A DNA stretch of 64,000 bases from Methylobacterium sp. Leaf104 (GTDB lineage: Bacteria; Pseudomonadota; Alphaproteobacteria; Rhizobiales; Beijerinckiaceae), in assembly GCF_001422885.1 (NCBI RefSeq), contig NZ_LMMZ01000040.1, positions 124,001 through 188,000 of the forward strand, given 5' to 3'. Below the pieces are notes generated by a model that did no database searches, was not told the DNA's origin, and saw only the letters and a list, made by a program, of their open reading frames with translations. Positions 54,473 through 63,978 of this stretch are shown in pieces. Position 1 is the first letter of the stretch. Every line of letters begins with the position of its first letter. The translations under genes were made by a program, and so were the position numbers.

Positions 54473-54958
54473 CTACTTGGACTTGTCGGCGATGGCCTTG
54501 AGGCCCGAATCGTAGATGCCCGAGACGGCGTCGACCGCGACGGCGTCCGGGGCGCCCTTGGCCTTGAAGCTGCCGGTCCAGTTCACCGTCGAGCCCGAAC
54601 CCTTCGGCATCACCGAGATCGTCGAGGAATAGTCGCTCACCGGCAGCGGGCCGGAGACGATGGCGTAGGTGTAGGACATCGCCTTGTCGTCGCGCTTGGT
54701 CTGCGATTCGACGATGGTGCCGCCGCCCTTGAGGCTCAGGGTCCGGAGGGTCTTGCCGCCGTCCTGCGACAGCACGCACTTCTCGATGGCCGGATGCCAC
54801 TGCCCGATGCCGCAGAAGTCGCCGATCGTCGCCCAGACCTTGGCCGGAGGCGCGGCGACGTCGATGGTCTTGGCGGCATCGAGTGCCAGCACCGGCGCCG
54901 TTCCGGCGAGCAGGGCGAGGATGGGCAGGGCCAGGGTGCGCGACAGCATCCGCGACAT
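54473..54958 (-). CDS. Exported SRPBCC-fold protein
   Basis: 161 aa. Signal peptide (RTLALPILALLAGTAPVLAL). The mature part has the START/polyketide-cyclase pattern: IDVAAPPAKVWATIGDFCGI, then W-H-P-A-I-E and NWTGSFKAKGAPDAV. SRPBCC proteins bind hydrophobic ligands; the role here is unknown. ATG at 54958. Confidence 0.8.
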   Translation of the reverse strand: MSRMLSRTLALPILALLAGTAPVLALDAAKTIDVAAPPAKVWATIGDFCGIGQWHPAIEKCVLSQDGGKTLRTLSLKGGGTIVESQTKRDDKAMSYTYAIVSGPLPVSDYSSTISVMPKGSGSTVNWTGSFKAKGAPDAVAVDAVSGIYDSGLKAIADKSK

Positions 54959-55273
54959 GGTGGGGGATTCCTTCCAGATTTTTTCTTGCGTGGACGGACT
55001 GATTTCGCCGCCGGATCGTATTCGATCCGTCAGCGAAGCTAGGCGGAGCGGCCCCCACGGCAATGCGTTCGACACAAACGATCGCGAATTCCGTCGATAC
55101 CTTGTGGGGAACCGGGCCCGACGGACGGATTCGGTCTCCTTCGGTGGCCGGGAGGGGCACGGCGGCCGCGCTGCCGAACCTTGTCAAGCCGGCGGCCAGC
55201 AGCTAGGTACACCGCCTTCGCAAGCGTTCGCGCGCCGTCGCGGCGCGCCCTTGCCCCTCGGGAGAGACGAGCC

Positions 55274-55375
55274 TTGGCCAGCGCCGGCTCCACGCGCAGC
55301 ACCACCGACGCCGCCTTCGCGGCCGCCCGGTCGCGCGCGTCTCTTGCCGCCCTGCTGCTCCTTATCCGCCCCTGA
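55274..55375 (+). CDS. leuA leader peptide (attenuation)
   Basis: 33 codons from a TTG at 55274 (GGGAGAGACG upstream) to TGA. The end reads SLAALLLLIRP: five Leu codons within ten plus one Ile, just before the stop. Such leucine-rich leaders control leuA by transcription attenuation: low charged tRNA-Leu stalls the ribosome and favours antitermination. The RNA hairpin at 55368-55412 covers its stop codon. The start is a guess; the Leu block is the firm part. Confidence 0.65.
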   Translation: MASAGSTRSTTDAAFAAARSRASLAALLLLIRP

Positions 55376-55412
55376 GGGCCGTCCGGGCGGATTCGCCTGG
55401 GCTCTCAGGGGC
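55368..55412 (+). promoter_or_regulatory. Leader hairpin overlapping the leucine leader stop
   Basis: GCCCCTGAG (55368-55376) pairs with CTCAGGGGC (55404-55412), enclosing a smaller GC-rich stem. The 5' arm contains the leader's last codon and TGA, so a ribosome at the Leu codons would mask it. Further GC-rich segments before leuA could form an alternative terminator stem, but no clear T-run follows. Confidence 0.55.
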
Positions 55413-55520
55413 GTGCCGTTCGCGAAGGCCGGCGCCGGGACCGTGGCGTCCGGCCCGGACCCCTTCGATCTTCAGGGCGCCGCGTCCCTTCCCGGACCGC
55501 GCCGCGACAGGACATCCGCC

Positions 55521-57098
<1,578 letters not shown>

Positions 57099-57110
57099 CC
57101 GAGAAAATAG

Positions 57111-57139
57111 CGCCCCGGGGGTGGACACCCCCCGGGGCG
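57111..57139 (+). terminator. Strong terminator after leuA
   Basis: CGCCCCGGGGG (57111-57121) pairs with CCCCCGGGGCG (57129-57139), loop of 7, followed by TTTGCT. It begins 13 nt after the leuA stop and separates it from the tRNA gene. Confidence 0.8.
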
Positions 57140-57201
57140 TTTGCTATCAGCCCCCTCGTCGCAGCGGACTTGGTGGGCTGCAGCGACCGCCGCAAGGCGT
57201 T

Positions 57202-57277
<76 letters not shown>

Positions 57278-57334
57278 AACATCTCAATGACTTAGCCGAT
57301 ATGTAGAACGTCGTTTCGACACGACGTCATCGGC

Positions 57335-58543
57335 TCATTTCGACAAACCTTCCTTCTTCGTTCTTGCGTCCAAGCGTTTACGCGCTCCCGCCTGCCGTTG
57401 CTTCGGGGTCGCTTGCGCGTACCGAAGCAGAGCTGCGGTGGTCAGGTGGCCGCTCAGAGCGCGGAGCTGAGCGTCTGTCAGGTCGGCCTCGGCGCCTTCG
57501 ACGTTGCCGCCGTCGCGCAGGCCCATGAACTTCACTTCGGGGTCGATGCCGGCCGCCTCACGGATGCCTGCGATGCGATGCCGGAAGTAGTCCTCGCCCC
57601 AGGGGAGGTGGACCTTCCGGCGCCGGTCCGGCTGGTCGCGAGTAACGATCAGAGTGCCACGCCGCGGGAAGCGCTCCAGACGATCCATGAGCTCGGGCCA
57701 GAGCACCGTGCCATCTACGTCGAACAGCGGCAGCTCGACGAGTTCGCCGGTCTTGTGGTGGAAGATCTGGGCAAGGCCCGGCTTGTCGGCCGGGCGGTAG
57801 TGCGTCCATGCCAAGCGCTTCAGGATGTCCTCCTGACGCTGTAGCCAGAAGAACGCGATCATCGCCGCCGTACCGATCGAGGGTTCACCGGCAGCATCCG
57901 CAGCGGTCACGAAGCGCAGTAGCTCCTCGTGGGTAACCGGCCGCGTCGGCTTGGCCTTGTATGCGAGATCCATCTTCGCGAATGGATTCTCAGCCGGGAC
58001 GATATCGGGCTTGTCGCGGCGCGCTACGTTCCAGGCGCGCTTCGCGATGCTCATGGCGAGGATGCCTGTGCGGATGCGCTCCGTACCATCGGCCTTGAGC
58101 TTCAGGCGCTCGTAGAGACGATCGGCAGCGCCAGGCGTGATGCTTCCGAGTGCCAGAGTACCGAAACGCCGGCCATCCTTCAGCACGTAGCTGGAGACGA
58201 GATGCAGGGCCGCGTCGTAGCCCTTGCGGGTCTTGGGCGGCTTGCTGGTGTACTTCGGCGACGTCTTATAAAGCGCGGCCATCCAATCGAACGTTCCGGT
58301 GCGAATGCGGACGGTCTCGACCGGTACGGCACCGCGCTGGCGCCAAGCATCGAACTGGGGATTAAGGACGTCGTCGCAGCGGGCCTTCGCGGCTCCGTAG
58401 TCGCTTCCAAGGGCTTCTGACCGCGTCGGACATCCTGCCTCTTTGGCCCAGGTTGGCGGAACCCAATAGTAGCCGGTGAGGCCCGACTTCAGCCGCCGCG
58501 CCACCATCAGCTTGGGCCAGCCCTGAGGCTTGCGACGCGGCAT
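57335..58543 (-). CDS. Tyrosine-type integrase
   Basis: 402 aa. Catalytic residues visible: Arg236 (LQRQEDIL), Arg343 (GLRDGGN), Gly365-His366 (LSGHLTTA) and the nucleophile Tyr375 (LLRYAQA). The usual His before the second Arg is Met340 (FMGLR), a tolerated variant in some phage integrases. It points at tRNA-Lys 57 nt away. Its start overlaps the xis-like gene (ATGA). Confidence 0.9.
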   Translation of the reverse strand: MPRRKPQGWPKLMVARRLKSGLTGYYWVPPTWAKEAGCPTRSEALGSDYGAAKARCDDVLNPQFDAWRQRGAVPVETVRIRTGTFDWMAALYKTSPKYTSKPPKTRKGYDAALHLVSSYVLKDGRRFGTLALGSITPGAADRLYERLKLKADGTERIRTGILAMSIAKRAWNVARRDKPDIVPAENPFAKMDLAYKAKPTRPVTHEELLRFVTAADAAGEPSIGTAAMIAFFWLQRQEDILKRLAWTHYRPADKPGLAQIFHHKTGELVELPLFDVDGTVLWPELMDRLERFPRRGTLIVTRDQPDRRRKVHLPWGEDYFRHRIAGIREAAGIDPEVKFMGLRDGGNVEGAEADLTDAQLRALSGHLTTAALLRYAQATPKQRQAGARKRLDARTKKEGLSK

Positions 58544-58800
58544 CAGATCAGGCCCTCGATGCTCTCGGCTATCGGGACGACGGGCATCGCGAGCCCGTGA
58601 CGACGGGCGATGTCCTGCGCCAAGCGTTCACGATGCCATTTCGGCAGACAGCCCCTTTCGGTGCGCGGGCGCGAGTAGATGCCGCGATCGACCTTTGCGC
58701 GGAACGCCTCGACGCTCGGCTCGTCGCAGAAGGCAGCCGCCGTCTCTGCACGCATTTCCAGCGGCCAGGAACCGAGCGGGTATGCAACCGCGCGTGCCAT
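58543..58800 (-). CDS. Excisionase-like DNA-binding protein
   Basis: 85 aa. The pattern AETAAAFCDEPSVEAFRAKV, then DRGIYSRP, resembles winged-helix AlpA/excisionase-type proteins that start with 'M-R-x-E-x-A-A-x-x-C'. It overlaps the integrase start, fitting int-xis pairing. A role in excision or regulation is inferred. Confidence 0.65.
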   Translation of the reverse strand: MARAVAYPLGSWPLEMRAETAAAFCDEPSVEAFRAKVDRGIYSRPRTERGCLPKWHRERLAQDIARRHGLAMPVVPIAESIEGLI

Positions 58801-58804
58801 CGGA

Positions 58805-59389
58805 TTAGGCCTCCTGATTCCAGCGCAGGGCGCGAAGCTCAGCAATGTGCTTCTCGAACGCGGTGATGCCCTCGGTAACATTGCCGGGGTAGGGCGGCTT
58901 GTCGGATGCGCCTTCCTTCTCGATCAGGGCGCGCACGCGGGGCCAGAGTTCGTCGAAAAGGGGCCAACAGCGGATCTGGATGCTGACCAATGTGTCGGCG
59001 CTGTCGAACTGCACGTACTCCCCATCGTCATTCAAGGAGAGGAACAGCGTCCCGGGGTAGGTGAAGAGGGGCTCCTGGTCGGGGCCGTAACCGTCGGTCA
59101 GCATCGCATGGTAGGGGCCCCGGCTTCGACGCAGAGCCTTCGCAGCTTCCTCGGCCGACAATCCCCCGTTCTTCATCAGGGCCTTCACGGCGGAGAGAAG
59201 CAGCAGGTCGGCCAGCTTGAAGTCGACGTGATAGCCTTTGCCCTTCGGCCGGGCCGGAAAGAGATCGTACCGCGTGAGGTAGTTGCCGATCTGACCGCTG
59301 GTCATGCCGACCAAGGCGGCGGCATCGCTGCGAGAGAATGCCCAGGTCTCAATCTGCGTCGCTTCCACGGCATCACTCCAAAACGTCAT
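58805..59389 (-). CDS. MerR-like HTH regulatory protein of the island
   Basis: 194 aa. The N-terminal HTH (WAFSRSDAAALVGMTSGQIG, NYLTRYDLFPARPKGKGYHV) resembles MerR-type recognition; the rest has no known domain. The ATG at 59389 lies inside a perfect palindrome (59384-59404) with a second one just upstream, so it probably represses its own gene and perhaps int-xis. Confidence 0.7.
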   Translation of the reverse strand: MTFWSDAVEATQIETWAFSRSDAAALVGMTSGQIGNYLTRYDLFPARPKGKGYHVDFKLADLLLLSAVKALMKNGGLSAEEAAKALRRSRGPYHAMLTDGYGPDQEPLFTYPGTLFLSLNDDGEYVQFDSADTLVSIQIRCWPLFDELWPRVRALIEKEGASDKPPYPGNVTEGITAFEKHIAELRALRWNQEA

Positions 59390-59438
59390 AGCGATGCTAT
59401 GACGTGTGCTGACGTTTGTAAAGCATCGAGATGATGCT
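59384..59438. promoter_or_regulatory. Two palindromic operators over the regulator start
   Basis: CGTCATAGC-GAT-GCTATGACG (59384-59404) is a perfect 9-bp-arm palindrome covering the ATG. AGCATC-GAGAT-GATGCT (59422-59438) is a second palindrome about 30 bp upstream. They are likely binding sites of the encoded HTH protein. Confidence 0.65.
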
Positions 59439-59493
59439 CTGTCACAAAGGGACCGCAGCGGGTTGCTGGGCGGCCCGATAGCCTCCTGCCGCT

Positions 59494-59811
59494 TCACTGC
59501 GATCCAACCTCGGCAGCACGAAGCCTCTGGGCCGTCCGCTGCACCATGATCGTGAGGCGATCGGCAGCAGCCTCCCTGCCGAACTTCCGGGTGACGCGCC
59601 TGAGGACTCTGCCCACGAACCCGGGCACGGCGTTGGGATCGCGAGCGAGGATCACCAGCAGCTCATCCAGGCACGCCGTAGCGAAGTCGTCCTTCTGTGG
59701 GATTGCCTTCTCCTTCAGCCGCTGGCGGTAGCCGGCCTGGTACCTGCGTTGCCTCCGGAGGCGTGCGCGGTACCGCCGAGCATCATTCCCGTCGTGAAAA
59801 TCGTCTGCCAT
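59494..59811 (-). CDS. Small basic protein of the island
   Basis: 105 aa, Arg-rich N-terminus (NDARRYRARLRRQRRYQAGY). Helical, no known domain; possible nucleic-acid binding. The ATG at 59811 is the best start. Part of the minus-strand gene run of the island. Confidence 0.55.
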   Translation of the reverse strand: MADDFHDGNDARRYRARLRRQRRYQAGYRQRLKEKAIPQKDDFATACLDELLVILARDPNAVPGFVGRVLRRVTRKFGREAAADRLTIMVQRTAQRLRAAEVGSQ

Positions 59812-60044
59812 CGCGTCCTCCGATCCCTTCGAGCAAGGTTCGCGACGAGCCATGAAAATCGCAATGGCGGGTCGTTCGAGGTGGGCCCGCCCCGGGATGG
59901 GGCGAAACCGCGTGAACTGCCTCCGTTTCCCCCTGCTCAACCTATTAGGAGGCAGGGGGAGAGCTAACACCGTGAACAAACCGGGCAAGAAGCAGTCTCG
60001 ATTGAGTTCCCGGTTCGAAGGTACGAACGAAGCCTGATTTGGTC

Positions 60045-60296
60045 TCAATCCGCCTCCAGATCGCGGTCGCTACCGACAGCCCAGACGCGTTGGGAAGGGC
60101 GGCCAATGGGTGAGGCGAGCGAAGGCTCTCTGTCGGCATCGGGCTCGAGGTCGGCGTCGCCATCTGCAGCATCAAGGATGGCGACGATCTGGTCGACGAC
60201 ATCCAAGGCAAGATCGGCGAGACGCTCGAATTCGGCCCTTGAGATGCTGGCAGCCTGGATCCGGCGAGGGGTGGGAAACGGCACGACATTGCTCAT
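60045..60296 (-). CDS. Small acidic protein of the island
   Basis: 83 aa. N-terminus MSNVVPFPTPRRIQAASISR is common in phage-type small proteins; the middle is acidic (DAADGDADLEPDADREP). No known function. ATG at 60296 has GGGG upstream; 60308 is also in frame. Confidence 0.5.
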   Translation of the reverse strand: MSNVVPFPTPRRIQAASISRAEFERLADLALDVVDQIVAILDAADGDADLEPDADREPSLASPIGRPSQRVWAVGSDRDLEAD

Positions 60297-60298
60297 GG

Positions 60299-60790
60299 TC
60301 AGCCCCATGCCTTCAGCGCTTCGAGGAGGAGGTCGGGTGCGTCGAGGCGATCGACCCGGCCGTTGCAGTCGATCTCATGCATGATGCGCACGCTAAGGAT
60401 CTCGTCGTGCTCGGACTTGTTCGCCGGCGCACGCCGAGTGATTTCGGCGACGCAGCTGTCACGAAAGAAGGAAAAGCGCTGGCTCTCACCCTCGACGAAC
60501 CAGCCGATGCTCGACAGACGCGATGAACCGTCGGAGCTTTGGCAAAGCGGCATGTTACCGATATGCCCCCAAAAACTGTCGGCCTGTCGCGTGATCTCGT
60601 ATAGACGGGCGAGCTCTTCGATGCTGAAGGGAGCAAAATCGAACTCGGCAGCATAGCGCCGGCAGTTGGCTAGAAGTGCCTCCAGGGGCGCCTGTGGAGG
60701 CAGACGGGCAGTGGCTGCCCTTAGCGCCCCGGCACGCTCTTGGATCGATTGCTCGGGAGCGGTAGTGCTCGGTTTGCGACGAGCGTTCAT
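60299..60790 (-). CDS. Hypothetical island protein
   Basis: 163 aa, soluble, no recognised domain (FAPFSIEELARLYEITRQAD, FWGHIGNMPLCQSSDGSS). AGGGAGG at good spacing supports the ATG at 60790. It overlaps neighbouring genes closely, so the minus-strand genes form an operon. Confidence 0.55.
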   Translation of the reverse strand: MNARRKPSTTAPEQSIQERAGALRAATARLPPQAPLEALLANCRRYAAEFDFAPFSIEELARLYEITRQADSFWGHIGNMPLCQSSDGSSRLSSIGWFVEGESQRFSFFRDSCVAEITRRAPANKSEHDEILSVRIMHEIDCNGRVDRLDAPDLLLEALKAWG

Positions 60791-60801
60791 AACAGCCTCC
60801 C

Positions 60802-61062
60802 TCATCCGATCTGCAGGAAGCCATAGGCGAACACGCCCCCGGCAATGATCAGGACGGCCGAGACGAGGTCTCCGGCGAAGTCGAGGAAGCGGGGAGCTCG
60901 GACATGTGCCGAGTCGGGCCGCACCGGGGTGATAACCGGGCCGTCCTCCGCTTCGGCCTCATCAGGCTCCAGCAGGGGCATGGGACGGGAGTAAACCGCT
61001 GCAGAAGGCGAGCGAGAGCGTTCACCGGCGCGAGCCGATGCTGTAGAATTCCGGATAGCCAT
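60802..61062 (-). CDS. Small membrane protein of the island
   Basis: 86 aa. A polar acidic N-terminal part (LLEPDEAEAEDGPVITPVRP) and one C-terminal membrane helix (DLVSAVLIIAGGVFAYGFLQ). No known family. Its start lies near the divergent RHH regulator promoter. Confidence 0.5.
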   Translation of the reverse strand: MAIRNSTASARAGERSRSPSAAVYSRPMPLLEPDEAEAEDGPVITPVRPDSAHVRAPRFLDFAGDLVSAVLIIAGGVFAYGFLQIG

Positions 61063-61134
61063 GATGCGTCGTCCCTCGACGTGAGTGGTCAGGCTCGCTC
61101 TGGTGCTCCAATACCTCGGCGGGCCGTTTGCTTT

Positions 61135-61188
61135 GTAACGCCACTTACGTTACGCTTGATGCTCCTGATGTCAAGCCACTGGCGTTAC
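61135..61188. promoter_or_regulatory. GTAACG operator sites before the RHH gene
   Basis: GTAACG (61135-61140) with CGTTAC (61148-61153), spacer 7, and a further TGGCGTTAC (61180-61188) inverted to GTAACGCCA (61135-61143). Three related half-sites lie just upstream of the RHH gene, the usual autoregulation layout. Confidence 0.6.
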
Positions 61189-61194
61189 ATTTTT

Positions 61195-61431
61195 ATGGTC
61201 GAGCAGCGGAAGAAGACAGCGACCCTCAACCTTCGGATTGATCCAGAGCTGAAGGAAGCTGCCGAGCGCGCAGCTGCCGACGATCAGCGGTCGCTGACCT
61301 CGCTCGTGGAGAAGCTGCTCTCCGATCACCTGAAGGCGAATGGCTACCTCGGCGGTACCGCTACCGGCACGCTGAGCAACGAACCTCATCTCGCAACGGC
61401 TGAGGCGCCTACGCCTGCGAAGAAGCCATGA
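61195..61431 (+). CDS. Ribbon-helix-helix regulator
   Basis: 78 aa. RHH (CopG/Arc-like) pattern: ATLNLRIDPELKEAAERAAA, then SLTSLVEKLLSDHLKANG. Dimeric RHH proteins bind repeated operators and often regulate toxin or plasmid genes. Half-sites lie just upstream. Overlaps the next gene (ATGA) and may control darT downstream. Confidence 0.75.
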   Translation: MVEQRKKTATLNLRIDPELKEAAERAAADDQRSLTSLVEKLLSDHLKANGYLGGTATGTLSNEPHLATAEAPTPAKKP

Positions 61432-61766
61432 GCAGCCAGCTTGGGATGCCTGAGAGTGAGGGAGCAGACGCTCTCGATCGCCTCTCCGAGGTGGTTCGCC
61501 TGGCGACGCTTCTCGCCGACCAGGTGCTGGACGCCCAGATCATGAGCCGGCCAGTACCTGATGAGCACATCCGCGCGCTCCTCGAAGCTGCGTTGGTGCT
61601 CAGACAGCATGGCCAGGAGCTGCCGTCCCTGCTCGGTCAGATCATGCATGGGATCTCTGCGGAGGCGCTGAAGGATCCCGCTGAAGCGCAGCAGAGCGCC
61701 GCTGAGGACGAAGCTACCGGGCGGCTCGCCTGGATGTTCCGCCCGCTCCAGGGGGCGAAGGACTAA
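61428..61766 (+). CDS. Hypothetical protein upstream of darT
   Basis: 112 aa, helical and acidic (LDRLSEVVRLATLLADQVLD, ALVLRQHGQELPSLLGQ). No known domain. It overlaps the RHH stop by 4 nt and ends 5 nt before darT, so the three genes were one operon. It may be an accessory factor of the toxin module. Confidence 0.6.
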   Translation: MSSQLGMPESEGADALDRLSEVVRLATLLADQVLDAQIMSRPVPDEHIRALLEAALVLRQHGQELPSLLGQIMHGISAEALKDPAEAQQSAAEDEATGRLAWMFRPLQGAKD

Positions 61767-61771
61767 AGAAG

Positions 61772-61900
61772 ATGACGCGTCGGGCACCCGCCAACCCGAA
61801 GATTTATCACGTGACCCACGTCGACAATCTTCCAAATATCATCCGTGACGGGAGGCTATATTCCGACTCGGTAATGGTGGAAGAGGCGAAGGCGTGCACT
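61772..61900 (+). pseudogene. DarT-type DNA ADP-ribosyltransferase, truncated by IS
   Basis: 43 codons of the N-terminus remain: ANPKIYHVTHVDNLPNIIRD, then GRLYSDSVMVEEAKAC. This matches the start of DUF4433/DarT toxins (I-Y-H-x-T-H-x-x-N-L). The frame runs into IS sequence (CTAGTGG) and stops at 61907-61909. The catalytic Glu and the DarG antitoxin gene are absent. DarTG systems act in toxin-antitoxin and phage defence. Confidence 0.8.
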
Positions 61901-62096
61901 AGTGGTTGAGGTCTGACGGTTGAGTCCGCGTGGGGTTTTGGTTTGAGGCCTGTCCTGCGAGTCTGGCGGAATGCGCAGTGGCATCTCCTTTACGCTCCTA
62001 GTGGTTGAGGTCTGACGGTTGAGTCCGCGTGGGGTTTTGGTTTGAGGCCTGTCCTGCGAGTCTGGCGGAATGCGCAGTGGCATCTCCTTTACGCTC
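61899..62096 (+). repeat. 99-bp tandem duplication of the IS left end
   Basis: Two identical 99-bp units: 61899-61997 and 61998-62096, each starting CTAGTGGTTGAGG and ending CTTTACGCTC. The second continues into the transposase. Because 99 is a multiple of three, the minus strand shows a long repeated reading frame that is not a gene. Confidence 0.9.
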
Positions 62097-62602
62097 TCCA
62101 GTTCGGATCGCCTTCGGCTCGAAGCGCTCGTTGCGGATCGGAACACGTCGCAGAAGCACGTCTGGCGCGCTCGTATCGTGCTGCTGAGCGCCGATGGGCT
62201 CGGGACGCACGCGATCATGCGTGAGGCGGGCGTGTCCAAGACGGTGGTCTGGTGCTGGCAGGACCGCTTCGCGCAGGAGGGCGTCGACGGGCTTCTTCGG
62301 GACAAGACACGGCCGGCGCGCATCCCGCCGCTGGGGCCGGAGGTGGCGGCGCGCGTGGTGGCTCTGACGCAGGGAGAACCACCCGGCGAGACCACGCATT
62401 GGACGGCCGCCGCCATGAGCAAGGCCGCGGCCATCAGTATCTCGTCGGTGCAGCGGATCTGGCGGGGGCATGGTCTGCAGCCGCATCGGGTCCGGCAGTT
62501 CAAGCGAGCAACGGCGACCCAAAGCCCTTCGTCTGGACTGCCGACCCGGATCGCATCATCCAGGCCGCAAAGCGCGGGCACCAAGTGTTAGACTCGCACC
62601 AC
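62070..62602 (+). pseudogene. IS630 transposase fragment without catalytic domain
   Basis: The N-terminal HTH part is intact (RLRLEALVADRNTSQKHVWR, then HRVRQFK). Around nt 62503-62506 it jumps to the protein's far C-terminus, in another frame (NGDPKPFVWTADPDRIIQAA). About 200 codons with the DDE triad are deleted. Confidence 0.8.
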
Positions 62603-62658
62603 TAGAGTGCGGGTCCTCGAATGCGTGACCTTGCCGGCCCTCGAGCGCGGAGTGGACC

Positions 62659-63978
62659 ATGACCACGGGCATCGCCACCGGCGCGGGCGCGACGGCCCGC
62701 GCGGACCTTCCCGATGCCGTGCGCATCGGGGCGATGGGCGCGATCCTGCTCTTCGTCCTGATCGGGGCCGATCCGTTCCTCGACGGGACGGCGGCGGAGA
62801 ACGCCGCCTCGCGGGCCGGCGGCAACCTTGTCAACCAGGGGCTGTTCCTGGTCATGGCGGGCATCGCGGCGGCGGTGCTCGCCTGGCGCGGGCGCGAGGC
62901 CCTGCGGCCGCTGGCCACCCTGCCGATCCTGGCGACGCTGGGCTGGATCGGCGTGTCCACCGCCCTCTCGATCGAGCCCGCCGTCTCGGCGCGGCGCCTC
63001 GTCTCCCTAGTCATCATGTTCGGCGGGGTGGTGAGCGTGCTGGTGCTGGCCCGCGACGTCCGCCAGTTCGCCCACGTCCTCGGCGGCAGCGTGCTCGTCG
63101 TGCTGGCGACCTGCTACCTCGGTCTCGTGCTGGTGCCCGAGCGCGCGATGCACACCGCTCTCGACCTGATCGAGCCCGAGCATGCCGGCAGCTGGCGCGG
63201 CGTCTTCGCGCACAAGAACGGCGCCGGCGCGGCCATGAGCCTGTTCATCATCGTCGGGCTGTTCTGGGCCGGGATGGGCCAGCGCCTCCTGGGCTCCGCG
63301 GTCGTGGTGCTGGCGGGCGTGTTCCTCGTCTTCACCAACGCCAAGACCTCCCTGGTCATGACGCCGGCGGTGCTCGGACTGACCTGGGCCTGCACCCTCT
63401 CGGCCTCCGGCGCCTGGCGCCGGCTGGTGCTCCTCGGCCCGTTGGCGCTGCTGCTCCTGCTCACGGTGGGCTCGGTGATGTCGTCCGGCCTCGGCGCCCT
63501 GGTGGCGGCCCTCGCCGCCGACCCGACCTATACCGGCCGCACCGAGATCTGGAGCTTCGCCCTCGACAACATCGCCAAGAAGCCCCTCACCGGCTTCGGC
63601 TACGGCGCCTTCTGGGAGAGCGTGTTCTACGGCGGCGGCGGCGATGCCACGACCTGGGTCAACCGCGCCACCGACGCCCATGACGGCTACCTCAACACCG
63701 CCCTGGAGAGCGGCCTGCCGGGCCTCGCCCTGACGGTGTGGTGGATGGTGCTGGCTCCCCTCTCCGACCTCCAGGCCCAGCGCCGGGCCGAGGCCGGCCC
63801 CGGCCTCGACCCCCTGCGGCTGCTGTTCCTGCGGATCTGGCTGTTCGGCCTGATGGTGGGGGTCTTCGAATCGGTGTTCTACCAGGCCACCAACGCGCTG
63901 TTCTTCCTCCTCGCCCTCTCCGTCTTCGGCCTGCGCTTCGGTGCCGCCGGACGGGTCGTTCCGGGGACGCCGCGGTGA
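62659..63978 (+). CDS. O-antigen ligase/exopolysaccharide polymerase-like protein
   Basis: 439 aa, ten to twelve predicted membrane helices with a Wzy/WaaL-like pattern: VFAHKNGAGAAMSLFIIVGL, TYTGRTEIWSFALDNIAKKP, GFGYGAFWESV and DAHDGYLNTALESGLPGLAL. ExoQ-like proteins polymerise exopolysaccharide repeats. ATG at 62659 is 54 nt from the IS end. Overlaps the next gene (GTGA). Confidence 0.85.
   Translation: MTTGIATGAGATARADLPDAVRIGAMGAILLFVLIGADPFLDGTAAENAASRAGGNLVNQGLFLVMAGIAAAVLAWRGREALRPLATLPILATLGWIGVSTALSIEPAVSARRLVSLVIMFGGVVSVLVLARDVRQFAHVLGGSVLVVLATCYLGLVLVPERAMHTALDLIEPEHAGSWRGVFAHKNGAGAAMSLFIIVGLFWAGMGQRLLGSAVVVLAGVFLVFTNAKTSLVMTPAVLGLTWACTLSASGAWRRLVLLGPLALLLLLTVGSVMSSGLGALVAALAADPTYTGRTEIWSFALDNIAKKPLTGFGYGAFWESVFYGGGGDATTWVNRATDAHDGYLNTALESGLPGLALTVWWMVLAPLSDLQAQRRAEAGPGLDPLRLLFLRIWLFGLMVGVFESVFYQATNALFFLLALSVFGLRFGAAGRVVPGTPR

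Larger units (their letters stand above)
57278..62605. mobile_element. Integrated island at tRNA-Lys
   Basis: About 5.3 kb. It starts beside tRNA-Lys with a tyrosine integrase facing the tRNA and includes an excisionase-like gene, a HTH regulator, five small genes, an RHH gene and a truncated darT. It ends at an IS630-type remnant. Codon use is less GC-rich than in the flanks. No capsid, tail or terminase genes and no second copy of the tRNA 3' end were found, so it is a satellite or decayed prophage remnant. The right border is inferred from the IS end. Confidence 0.7.
61899..62605 (+). mobile_element. IS630-type element, internally deleted
   Basis: Ends are CTAGTGGTTGAGG (left) and, inverted, CTAGTGGTGCGAG (right, at 62605). 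The transposase lacks its DDE domain. The left end is duplicated in tandem (99 bp). It inserted within darT. The element is non-autonomous. Confidence 0.8.

Noticed and set aside
61899..62096. Tandem repeats that might suggest a CRISPR array
   Set aside because: Two adjacent 99-bp copies with no spacers; it is an IS end duplication. No CRISPR-like repeat-spacer pattern was found elsewhere in the window.
61856..62584. Minus-strand frame with a repeated 33-residue unit
   Set aside because: The repeat arises from the 99-bp tandem duplication of the IS left end, not from a repeat protein.
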